NCBI RefSeq assembly: GCF_023618015.1
Contig: NZ_JAJKBJ010000005.1
Location: 148,298 to 212,297, forward strand
Direction: 5' to 3'
From: Legionella maioricensis
GTDB lineage: Bacteria; Pseudomonadota; Gammaproteobacteria; Legionellales; Legionellaceae
Length of the DNA stretch: 64,000 nt
The translations under genes and the position numbers were made by a program. Shown here piece by piece: positions 1 through 8,395 of this stretch; position 1 is the first letter of the stretch; each line of letters opens with the position of its first letter. The notes under the pieces were generated by a model. That model searched no databases. It worked only from the letters and a program-made list of their open reading frames with translations, and was not told the DNA's origin.

Positions 1-84
1 TTCACAAAATTGATGGAGCTGCTCCACCATATTTTTTTTACTAGCATTTATTGTATCAATTAGTTCTTTATGTGATTTGACCAT
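1..84 (-). CDS. N-terminal fragment of a gene running off the left edge
   Basis: Reading the complement, an ATG at 84 opens a frame that stays open for 28 codons to base 1, so the rest of the gene would lie left of the window. The visible peptide is hydrophilic and helix-prone (it begins MVKSHKELID) and shows no recognisable motif. No strong ribosome-binding site precedes it. The open frame could be chance, but its start codon and polar composition suit the first codons of a real gene divergent from the ankyrin protein gene. Confidence 0.35.
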   Translation of the reverse strand, partial: MVKSHKELIDTINASKKNMVEQLHQFCE

Positions 85-184
85 AACTTTTAGCTCTAAA
101 CTGAAGATTAAACAATAGCTTAAAGGAGGGAGGCCGTCAAATATGGCTACTGAATGCTATTCAAAATCAAAAAAATTATATTTT

Positions 185-204
185 CTTAATATTTTCTTAA
201 TGTT
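185..204 (+). promoter_or_regulatory. PmrA-box candidate upstream of the ankyrin/HEPN-like gene
   Basis: Two TTAAT half sites sit 11 bases apart and read cTTAATatT, two bases, cTTAATgtT. This agrees almost base for base with the direct-repeat box bound by the response regulator PmrA in Legionella. The box is about 150 bases before the start codon at 356, a reasonable distance for a leader transcript. The match is seen directly; control by PmrA is inferred from the consensus. Confidence 0.7.
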
Positions 205-355
205 TGAAAAGTACCATAGGCTGATTTTTTTAGAACAAAATTTGAACTCCGCCAGCCTCAACATATTATTGAGGGATGATGGAGAAGAGTGCATGTTCAT
301 CATAACCAATATGATGCTGTGCTATTGCAATTAATAACCATTGGAGATGAGATAA

Positions 356-2998
356 ATGCATCATCAAAACCTACTCAAAGAATTAAAGGCCATAGGAATT
401 ACAAGACAGGATAAGAAAGGACAAAAATTTTTAGAGTTAGTTAAGGAAAAGAGATACAACAAAGCATTGTTGTATGCTTGCGAAAACTGTAAGAGTACTA
501 ATTCGACTTTGTTTAAATTCGTTGAAATATTGCTTCAATATAGAGAGCATCTATCCATCGATGTGAATACCAGGAAAGTGACAGATAAAAAGACCCCAGT
601 TATATATGCCGCTGAAAATAGAAGTAATGGACTTTTTTTCTTACTCAAAAAAGCTGGTGCAAATGCTAATTTGCAAGATATACATAGCAGAAGTGCAGAT
701 GATATTTATTATGAAAATGGAGGAAAGGCAGTACAGTTCTTATTAACTCAGTTGAAGGAAGATTTTAACAAAGAGCGAATAGAGTTAGATTCATTGTATG
801 CCCAGTTACCTGATAAAAATAAATTCCTCACCGATGAAGAAAATGCTCAATTTGATTTGGAACGTCTTGAATATATTTCTCGGCGAGTTGATTTTCTGGT
901 GAGATATTTCAGCAATCTTGATAATGGAAACCAACTGCCTGTCACTTGTAAGTTGAGCCAGTATCAGCAAGAGAATCTTTATAACCTGGGAGTACAATTG
1001 GCAAGAAACTATCTTGCAGAAATTGGTACAACCGTTCAGAATTTATCGGGTGAAACACGAGGAAAGTATAGTAAACTATTCTCTCCGGTACCTTTTACCT
1101 GGATCACGCTAGAGCAACTGGGCGGTATAATGAAATTTGAGCCGCAAAACAATTTTATTTCTTTACCTGTGAGAGATTTATCTGATAAACAATCTTCACA
1201 TTGTTTGCCTTTCACAAAGCGTTTTTTTGCAGAACTTGCCGATACAGCTGAAGTTCTTGAGGAGGCTATTCCAGATATTATTAATCTGGACATGCCAGCA
1301 ATGAAGAAATTTTTTGAAGAGGTCTATACACAAGAAAAAAATCAACTCACTGATTCAGTGGCCCCTGTATCATTAGTCGCGACTAAAGCCCTAACCGGTA
1401 GAATAGGGGATAATAAAAATATTCTAAGTTTATTGAACTTGTTAAATTACTCAGAAAATACTATTTCCCCACCTCAAAAAGGCTCTAGTCCTTACACGCC
1501 GGTTACAGGAAATCCCCCCCCAATAGGCAAAGAGTACCAACAAAAGTTTGATTTATCGAAGAAATCAGGTCGTCATGCAGCATTGCGAAGACTTCAATTA
1601 ATTGGCGAGCTATTTACGGGGAAAAATTTTTCCAGTGAATTATTTGACCTGGATGACAGTATTGATTGGCGTGCATTGATTACCATCCGAGATGGAATAA
1701 CTCACCAAGACGAAAGAGATAATAAAGAGAAAATAGATACTCTTTTATCTGATCAAGAAAGATTGAAAAAGATAGTTGGTGAAGAAGTAAGCGATCTATG
1801 GTTCAGATTACATAACATTCTTGAATCACGTGAAAAGCTCATTGGACCTTATGATAATGACGCGAAAGCCTATTGGAAAAAAATATTAGCAGCGCAGCAA
1901 GAAAAAAGTGCTCCTAAAATAGAAGAGGCAGAGGTTGAAATAATAAAGCGTCGGGTTTCCGAGAAAGAAGAAGAACAGTTTCTTAGCGCTTTAATGGAAC
2001 ATAAAACAGCCAGCGTGGAAATTCAAAATCGCTGCCGCGCTATTTTTGATGGTACAGGTCCACTGCCCAATAAAATGGAAGTGGGTACTTTGTTACAGCA
2101 TTTACCTCCTCGAAAAGACGACCGGGAGAAATATAGTCAATTGGCAAAAATTATGACCAAGGCGACTGCAAATAAATCCAGCCAGGAGGAGAGAAATCAG
2201 AAACGTCAGCAAATCGAAGAAGCAGCAAAAAAGCGAGAGTTAGAAAGAGAAAGTAAATATAAAGGATTAAACAACATACGTGCACTTGCACAAAATTTGC
2301 TTCAATCTCCCCGGCAAGAGCATATGCTAAATCCGAAGAAGCGTATTAACGCCGCTATAGAGGCAATTAATAATTTAGAAGAATTTTTAATAGAGATGGG
2401 GTGTCTCAAGCTGTTACAGTCTTGGAAGGTTCTTGAAAAATCGGACTGTTCGACGAAAATAAAGAGTTTGTTAGCTGCGCTCTTAGCATCGAATCCTGAG
2501 TTAAATGATGCCTTAGCATATAATGCGGGTCAGGCCTTGCAGCATTTGGACAGAATACGCGAATTGGATGTTGCTCAACTTTCTAAATATCTCGGTAAGG
2601 AGTATGAGAATCTAAGGGCTTTAAGAAATTATATAGAACACGGTGATCATTTGATGGATCATCCTGGGCAAGTTTGCTCTCAACCTCTTGTACCTAGAGA
2701 ACATCAACAAATAATTGCGTCAGTAATTATAAAATTGATTTTTGAATTAGGCCCTGACTTATTAAAAATGAAAGAGGCTTTGTTAAATCCTGTTGATAAA
2801 GAAAAATCGATACTTCCTGGAGTGCCTGTATGTGACGCCAAAAGTGAGAATATTCTGTCTAATGAAGTAAGTGAGAAAAAAGAGTCTATTTCTTCTGCTT
2901 CAGGAGAGAAAGGTCTTGAGTTCGGTCGTTTTTTTGCACCGCAAAAAGCGGAGGAAGGCAGTAAAAATGATCCCTCTGGCTCGATTCTAACAATATAA
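356..2998 (+). CDS. Ankyrin-repeat protein with two HEPN-like motifs, Dot/Icm effector candidate
   Basis: This 880-residue protein is not one I can name. Residues about 60-115 look like degenerate ankyrin repeats (TPVIYAAENRSNGL, then KKAGANANLQD). Two later helical regions each carry R-N/D-x3-H, the signature of HEPN ribonuclease-type domains: RDGITH at R445-H450 and RNYIEH at R757-H762, both near the end of a predicted helical bundle. A charged, probably coiled region (about 520-650) lies between them. There is no signal peptide or membrane segment. The C-terminal tail is polar with Glu, Ser and Lys, as in Dot/Icm substrates. A PmrA box lies upstream and a hairpin terminator directly follows the stop. 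Secretion and RNase activity are inferred. A non-catalytic HEPN scaffold is the main alternative. Confidence 0.8.
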   Translation: MHHQNLLKELKAIGITRQDKKGQKFLELVKEKRYNKALLYACENCKSTNSTLFKFVEILLQYREHLSIDVNTRKVTDKKTPVIYAAENRSNGLFFLLKKAGANANLQDIHSRSADDIYYENGGKAVQFLLTQLKEDFNKERIELDSLYAQLPDKNKFLTDEENAQFDLERLEYISRRVDFLVRYFSNLDNGNQLPVTCKLSQYQQENLYNLGVQLARNYLAEIGTTVQNLSGETRGKYSKLFSPVPFTWITLEQLGGIMKFEPQNNFISLPVRDLSDKQSSHCLPFTKRFFAELADTAEVLEEAIPDIINLDMPAMKKFFEEVYTQEKNQLTDSVAPVSLVATKALTGRIGDNKNILSLLNLLNYSENTISPPQKGSSPYTPVTGNPPPIGKEYQQKFDLSKKSGRHAALRRLQLIGELFTGKNFSSELFDLDDSIDWRALITIRDGITHQDERDNKEKIDTLLSDQERLKKIVGEEVSDLWFRLHNILESREKLIGPYDNDAKAYWKKILAAQQEKSAPKIEEAEVEIIKRRVSEKEEEQFLSALMEHKTASVEIQNRCRAIFDGTGPLPNKMEVGTLLQHLPPRKDDREKYSQLAKIMTKATANKSSQEERNQKRQQIEEAAKKRELERESKYKGLNNIRALAQNLLQSPRQEHMLNPKKRINAAIEAINNLEEFLIEMGCLKLLQSWKVLEKSDCSTKIKSLLAALLASNPELNDALAYNAGQALQHLDRIRELDVAQLSKYLGKEYENLRALRNYIEHGDHLMDHPGQVCSQPLVPREHQQIIASVIIKLIFELGPDLLKMKEALLNPVDKEKSILPGVPVCDAKSENILSNEVSEKKESISSASGEKGLEFGRFFAPQKAEEGSKNDPSGSILTI

Positions 2999-3013
2999 AC
3001 TAAAGAATTTTGA

Positions 3014-3044
3014 TTGGCCTGAAATACATTCAGGCCAATTATTA
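3014..3044 (+). terminator. Hairpin terminator after the ankyrin/HEPN-like gene
   Basis: A perfect nine-base stem (TTGGCCTGA at 3014-3022 pairing with TCAGGCCAA at 3030-3038) with a seven-base loop is followed by an AT-rich run, 16 bases after the stop codon. It is a convincing intrinsic terminator. Confidence 0.75.
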
Positions 3045-3167
3045 TCTCTCATAACTGGATAGCCAAATGACTCATTACTTAGTCACTATTATATTATTTC
3101 AACGTTGCCTATAAAAAATTTATCCGTGTTAAACCGGAGGAATTTATCTTAGATACATTTTAAGTCA

Positions 3168-5069
3168 TCAGACAATGGCGGCACTTATGTAAGTCTCTGA
3201 AAAATCAATGATATCTTGATTCATTAGTATTCTTGAGGAAGCAAAAAAACCAGTATCATATGTAGAAAAACCATGAGTTATTAGAGATTTGGAATAGCCG
3301 AAGGAGGGAATATATAAAAGGATACCTAAAAAGATTTCAGCTAAACCCCCGATAACATATAATGCGGGTTGATTAATTTTCAATTCTTTAGTGAGATTTC
3401 TATAGGATTGAATTGACTGCAACGATGTGGAATTTGTAGTTAATAATTCAGAAGTACGGGAGACTAACTCCAGTAATAATCTTTGTCCCTTGATTTGTGC
3501 CAAGTATTGTTTTTGTATTGCAGATATCAGCCTGTTCCCTGTTTTTTTCAGCGTATCGTATTCAGAGGGTAATGAATCAAGCTGTTTCTGGCATTGAATG
3601 ATTTTAGTGTTAAGCAGCTGTTGAACTCGTGAGTGAGGACAATTCATATCGCGCCAGAAGATTAACCATGCCCTTTGACTGTCTTTTACCAAGTCGTCAT
3701 AATGTGCATCGACATAATTATCCAGAGCGCTCCAAATAATTTTTCGATGAAAGTTCATTCCGCGTCCTTTAACATTGGCTGCAGCAGCATCAATCGCTCT
3801 TTCAAACTCTTCTTTTTGTATGGGGTTTTCTGATTGAAATGATTTGAATAAATTATAATAGATAGAAGATACCGCCCCTCTGTCAATTGCATCTTTACAA
3901 GAAAAGTTATAACTCTGAGGTTTTAAGGTATTTATTATATAATTAGTTAATTCAAATTTAGTGAAATGTACCCAGACTGCTTGCTTTTGCGCGGTCGATA
4001 GAGTGTCTGAAGGATTAATTCCCTGAGCTTTGAAGCTGCGGGCCAGCAATTTTTTTAGTATTTTTAACTGATTTTCTTTAGTACCAAATAATTGGTTTCG
4101 GATTTTGCTACTAATATGAAAATCCGATACACCACTTTGATGTTCATTGCCTTTAGCTATTTCAATGAGCTCTTTAAAAACTGAGGCATAAGCAAGCTGA
4201 TCGGTTGTTTTTTTATAAAGCTCATCATCCATTAACGATTTACTGGCTGGGAAGGTGATAACTGCAATTTTGAGGGAGGGATCGTCCTCTAATTCATGAA
4301 GTGCTAAAGAAAAATTTCTTTCTTTTGAACCAGCAAAATCAAAGTCACTTCGGTCCAGACCCAAATTATTAAAATAAATATGACATATTGATTGCTCAGG
4401 GGGAGATTTTTGAGCTTTTATAGTAAGCCAGCGTTTGAATAAAGGACTAATACGAACTGTACCGTTATGACGTTGTGCTTGAGTACTGAAACGATATTCT
4501 GTGGGTTCGGTATTTTTTCTGTACGAGTAATTCTTGAGTGAGGGGAGATTGGTATCCAACTGAGGTTTATAGTTTAATGAAAAGAATGCCCCTATCAGAT
4601 TTAGAATATTTCCTGCTTGATTGGGTGAGCGTCTATTAATACGCGAATTATTATCTTCTAATTTGCGTTGGATTCTTCTACTAGTATCCGTCTGCATCGG
4701 TCTGGTCTGCACTCCTATATCATTTATCCAGTGAGTGTGTTCCAGGATTAAATTATCATTATGATAAACAGCAAAAACCAAGTCATCCAGGATGTTAATC
4801 TGTTCTGCATTAAGATTAAGATACAATGAGTCAATCTGATTTTCTAAAGTTTCAATGACTTGTGAGTATAAATTGCCATAAGGAAATAGCTCATTGTACT
4901 TTTCGCTTAGAGTCGCTAAAGGAGTTAAAGTCGGTTCTAAGTTGAGGATTTCTTGATGAATAAAAGGCTTTAATTGCAGAAGATAGGCATGGCAATTACG
5001 GTTATGCATCATATCACTAGTGATTGTGTTTTTTAGTGGTGCGAAATTTTCCATGAGTGCGCTCACCAT
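3168..5069 (-). CDS. Effector candidate with a CX5R phosphatase-like motif
   Basis: A 633-residue protein I cannot name. Residues 391-397 read CKDAIDR, followed by G-A. This fits the CX5R loop of cysteine phosphatases and resembles the CKSGKDRTG loop of SopB/IpgD-type phosphoinositide phosphatases, a class that Legionella also uses (SidF, SidP). The preceding beta-like stretch and the following helix (VSSIYYNLFKSF) suit a P-loop. The usual Thr-Gly after the Arg is Gly-Ala here. A hydrophobic segment near residues 570-595 (YVIGGLAEIFLGILLYI) could anchor the protein in a membrane. ATG codons at 5069 and 5054 are both possible starts. Its position beside other effector candidates supports secretion. 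Enzyme activity is inferred from the motif only. Confidence 0.75.
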   Translation of the reverse strand: MVSALMENFAPLKNTITSDMMHNRNCHAYLLQLKPFIHQEILNLEPTLTPLATLSEKYNELFPYGNLYSQVIETLENQIDSLYLNLNAEQINILDDLVFAVYHNDNLILEHTHWINDIGVQTRPMQTDTSRRIQRKLEDNNSRINRRSPNQAGNILNLIGAFFSLNYKPQLDTNLPSLKNYSYRKNTEPTEYRFSTQAQRHNGTVRISPLFKRWLTIKAQKSPPEQSICHIYFNNLGLDRSDFDFAGSKERNFSLALHELEDDPSLKIAVITFPASKSLMDDELYKKTTDQLAYASVFKELIEIAKGNEHQSGVSDFHISSKIRNQLFGTKENQLKILKKLLARSFKAQGINPSDTLSTAQKQAVWVHFTKFELTNYIINTLKPQSYNFSCKDAIDRGAVSSIYYNLFKSFQSENPIQKEEFERAIDAAAANVKGRGMNFHRKIIWSALDNYVDAHYDDLVKDSQRAWLIFWRDMNCPHSRVQQLLNTKIIQCQKQLDSLPSEYDTLKKTGNRLISAIQKQYLAQIKGQRLLLELVSRTSELLTTNSTSLQSIQSYRNLTKELKINQPALYVIGGLAEIFLGILLYIPSFGYSKSLITHGFSTYDTGFFASSRILMNQDIIDFSETYISAAIV

Positions 5070-5395
5070 AGCCTAAATATCGGTTATATTGTAATAAAAA
5101 AACACTTAGCAAAGAAGTTTTAAATTTAATTTTATAGTTATTGTGACACTAACCTAAAAAGCTTGAAAGATTAAATCCTAAGCAATTAACGTCATCTCAA
5201 ACTCAGTGAGAGATCTCCTGATCTGAGTACTGTGTCCACATGTGGAGATCCTTCACTACGTGCAGGATGACGTTGTACTACCCCGAGCCTGGGTTACAAG
5301 TTTGCATTTTCCTCAGCTACATCTAAAAACTGATGAGCCCTCAGGTTGAAAGCACTGTATGCTATACTTTACGACTTCGCTTACTGAGTGTGATT
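5070..5395. other. Intergenic region carrying a hairpin repeat
   Basis: No gene is visible. The region holds one dispersed palindromic repeat (5189-5274) and, just after it, a second repeat-like stretch (about 5280-5330) that resembles sequence at 48430-48460. No clear terminator or PmrA box was seen for the gene at 3168-5069. Confidence 0.6.
5189..5274. repeat. Dispersed palindromic intergenic repeat, copy 1
   Basis: An imperfect palindrome about 85 bases long has arms beginning AACGTCATC and ending GATGACGTT, with GAGATCTCCTGA and GGAGATCC inside. Related copies lie at 11163, 19289 (partial), 27985 and 57370, always between genes. It resembles the REP or MITE-like hairpins common in gammaproteobacteria. 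Confidence 0.65.
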
Positions 5396-6217
5396 TTAGA
5401 TGCTTACTCCATTAACTTCGCCTACTTCATCCAGTATTTCCTTGGTTTTAGTAAGCAGATTTACGGTGTCAGTATTGCATTTTATTGGTGAGAGATTTTG
5501 AGTAAACAGGGCGGCAACCGCATAACCTATTCCAAGAGTACCAATGACCAATAAAATATTAATCAATAGTTCTTTAACGCCCCTATGTTCACCCAGCACC
5601 CCACTGCGCCTGTTTTGAATGACTCTGGACGAGTTTTCTTTAAATTGGGTCAGAGTGATGTCTTGATTTTTATAAGACTCAGCATATCCGTTGAGAATAT
5701 TGACTAGTTGGCAGGAGGCACCATATGCATTAGTTATGTCATCACATGAATCATTGGGATATCGTGTATGAAATTCGTCACGCTTTGCTTCTAATTGTTT
5801 AATCAACTTAGTATATTCACTTAACTTTTTTTCCCGCAGTGTCTTTTCTTTAATGAATTGTTGTTTTTTATATTCTTTTTCCTGTTCTTCTTTATTAGGG
5901 GTAGCCTCTTTTTTTTCTTCAATAAAGTCATAATCTGGCTGTATTCCATATTTTAAATTGTGGTTGGCCATCAAAATGGCAATTTTACTTTCTAAGCTAC
6001 GAAGTTTATTTTTGGCGGAGGGATGCTTGGTAGTATATTCTTTGATTTCATCAGATTGAGTATTGATGAGGTTGTATCGAATAAGTATTGCTGAGTAACT
6101 ATTTAAGGACTGGCATTTTTTAGGGCTAAGGTCTTTTCTGATTTGTATCAGCTCGTTACACACCTCATCAAATTTAGCTTTATTGATCTGCTCTTTGCTG
6201 TTTGTCTTCCTTGGCAT
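5396..6217 (-). CDS. Coiled-coil protein ending in an effector-type membrane module
   Basis: A 273-residue protein of unknown function. Residues 1-150 are highly charged and helix-forming, with a Lys/Glu-rich coiled-coil stretch around 100-145 (KEEQEKEYKKQQF). The region after residue 150 follows the pattern of the C-terminal module of the WipB-like protein at 17343-19178: LVN-L-A-YK, then IQN and VL, then a hydrophobic segment (LLINILLVIGTLGIGYAVA) and a short polar tail. This similarity is judged by eye and is weaker than that between the two larger proteins. The protein is likely a small effector or a membrane-targeting adaptor. The ribosome-binding site (AGGAG, seven bases before ATG) is good. 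Confidence 0.7.
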   Translation of the reverse strand: MPRKTNSKEQINKAKFDEVCNELIQIRKDLSPKKCQSLNSYSAILIRYNLINTQSDEIKEYTTKHPSAKNKLRSLESKIAILMANHNLKYGIQPDYDFIEEKKEATPNKEEQEKEYKKQQFIKEKTLREKKLSEYTKLIKQLEAKRDEFHTRYPNDSCDDITNAYGASCQLVNILNGYAESYKNQDITLTQFKENSSRVIQNRRSGVLGEHRGVKELLINILLVIGTLGIGYAVAALFTQNLSPIKCNTDTVNLLTKTKEILDEVGEVNGVSI

Positions 6218-6448
6218 AATACTGCTCCTTTGTTAAAGTTCTGCATATAATTACTACAGCTTATTCATCCTTCCTGGATTAACGAAGCTGAGGGGCTAAT
6301 TCTGGAGCCCATGGTTAAAGTATCGTACTAAATGAATTGCCATTTCAAGCTCTAATTAGATTAGAGATAAGAAAGTAGATGCTTGATCTATAAGCAAAAT
6401 CATCAAATGAAGAGCAGTTAAGCCCATCATCTGATGATTTGAGGATTT

Positions 6449-8161
6449 TTAAGATTTGGCACGGCGATAGGGAACATAAACTGGTTCCCAAACGTGTTGA
6501 TGAATACACTTTTCTAATTGCTCATCTGTCATAGGCTCCGCCAATTTACTTTTAACTGCTTCTTTGGCTACAGCCAAGGCTACCTGGTAAGAGACCTCTC
6601 TCACTGTATCCAGGGATGGTAATAAATTGGCTTTGGAGTTTTTCTTAGCCGGTGAGCAGCTTGCAAGTGCTTTTGCAGCAGCCATGAACATTTTATCGGT
6701 GACGATCTTTGCCTTTACAGCAATCAAGCCCAAACCCATACCAGGAAATATATAAACGTTATTGGTTTGATCCACTCGAAATGGTTTCCCATCCTTAATA
6801 ATATTGCCAAATGGGCTACCTGTACCTATTACAGCGCGATCATTAGTCCACTTCATTAAGTTCTCGGGGATTGCTTCACTGCGAGATATAGGATTTGATA
6901 GCGGCATAATGATGGGTTTATCCACATGAGAAGCCATTTCGCGAACCAGCTCTTCTGTAAATATTCCAGGTTGAGCTGATACACCAACCAACGCATTGGG
7001 ATGTAAATTTTTAATGACATCTTTTAAACTTACCATGTTGCCATTATCGCATTTCCAGTTCGCAATGGCTGCTTTCGATTTTAATAATTTTTCCTGGAAG
7101 GGCAATAAGCCGCCCATTCCCTCGATAAGTAAACCATTACGATCGATCATATAGATTTGAGAGCGTGCTTTTTCTTCTGAAATGCCATCGTCAATCATCG
7201 CATGAACAATAAGTTCAGCAATACCACAACCAGCTGATCCTGCTCCTACGATTACAATTTTTTGGTCGCGTAATTGGATACCGGTCACTTGAACTGCTGA
7301 TAATAAAGTACCTGTTGCAATTGCAGCAGTTCCTTGCACATCATCATTAAAGGTACACAATTGATCTCTGTATTTGTCTAATAAACGAGTTGCATTTTGG
7401 AGAGCAAAATCTTCCCATTGTAAAAGTATATTAGGGAACCGTTTCTTAATGGCTTTAATAAAGGCCTCAACAAATTCATCATACTCTTCATCACGTACCC
7501 GTTCATGTCGCCATCCCATATAGAGAGGATCTTTGAGTAACTCAGCATTGTTAGTTCCTGAGTCGAGCAAGATAGGAAGCGTTGATGAGGGATGAATTCC
7601 TGCGCAGGCAGAATATAATGCCAGTTTACCAATAGGTATCCCCATCCCTCCAGCTCCCTGATCTCCTAAACCCAGAATACGCTCCCCATCCGATACCACA
7701 ATTACTTTAACGTGATCGAAACGAGGATTTGCCAAAATGGTATCGATTTTATCGCGGTTAGGATAAGCAATAAAAAGCCCGCGAGGTCTACGATAGATAT
7801 GACTGAAATTTTGGCAAGCAGCACCAACAATAGGTGTATAGACTATGGGCATTATCTCGACTATATGTTCTTTCATTAGGTTGTAGTACAGCGTTTCGTT
7901 AGAATCCTGCAGATCGCGCATGTACATATATTTTTCCAGATCAGTAGCTTTACTCTTAAACGCTTCATAAGATCGATTACGCTGTTCATCAATGGTACTT
8001 ACTTCTGGGGGGAGTAATCCATTAAGAAAAAAGTCCAATCGTTCCTGATCTGAAAAGGCAGTTCCTTTATTTAAAATAGGATTTGAAATAAGAGTAAAGC
8101 CTTGGGTTTTTACTTCTAAGTAGGATTTTCCTTGTTCATCAGTACGTTGAATGTAGTCCAT
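6449..8161 (-). CDS. maeA: NAD-dependent malic enzyme
   Basis: This enzyme oxidatively decarboxylates L-malate to pyruvate and CO2 in the cytoplasm. At 570 residues it is the usual length for the large SfcA/MaeA type. Seen in order: the N-terminal malic domain with the YTP(I/T)VG segment, the GDQGAGGMGIPIGK loop, the catalytic lysine region, and the dinucleotide-binding motif GAGSAGCGIAE in the second half, followed by an SNP-type loop (LSNPISRSE). In Legionella, which lives largely on amino acids, it links C4 acids to pyruvate and gluconeogenesis. The gene stands alone, with 200-300 bases on each side. Cofactor preference (NAD) is inferred from family length. The other name is sfcA. Confidence 0.95.
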   Translation of the reverse strand: MDYIQRTDEQGKSYLEVKTQGFTLISNPILNKGTAFSDQERLDFFLNGLLPPEVSTIDEQRNRSYEAFKSKATDLEKYMYMRDLQDSNETLYYNLMKEHIVEIMPIVYTPIVGAACQNFSHIYRRPRGLFIAYPNRDKIDTILANPRFDHVKVIVVSDGERILGLGDQGAGGMGIPIGKLALYSACAGIHPSSTLPILLDSGTNNAELLKDPLYMGWRHERVRDEEYDEFVEAFIKAIKKRFPNILLQWEDFALQNATRLLDKYRDQLCTFNDDVQGTAAIATGTLLSAVQVTGIQLRDQKIVIVGAGSAGCGIAELIVHAMIDDGISEEKARSQIYMIDRNGLLIEGMGGLLPFQEKLLKSKAAIANWKCDNGNMVSLKDVIKNLHPNALVGVSAQPGIFTEELVREMASHVDKPIIMPLSNPISRSEAIPENLMKWTNDRAVIGTGSPFGNIIKDGKPFRVDQTNNVYIFPGMGLGLIAVKAKIVTDKMFMAAAKALASCSPAKKNSKANLLPSLDTVREVSYQVALAVAKEAVKSKLAEPMTDEQLEKCIHQHVWEPVYVPYRRAKS

Positions 8162-8395
8162 ATTATTATTTCCTATAAAGTGTAAGCTAATACAATACTA
8201 TGATAATAGTATGGATGAATATTTTTATTTTGCAGGTTTTTTTAATGATTTTTCAATGGGATTGACGAACAGTGAGTAGTAAATCTGGAACTGGTTTGTA
8301 TTAGATTTTAACTGCAGAGAGTAACGATTTTTTGCTATCGTGTATCCTTTAAGAGGCATATTAGAGGATACGCGATAACAAAAATAGGACAAATT

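Noticed and set aside
143..334. 63-codon frame after an AGGAGGGAGG-like sequence
   Set aside because: A PmrA box for the next gene lies inside it, the translation has no protein-like pattern, and the ribosome-binding site spacing is long.
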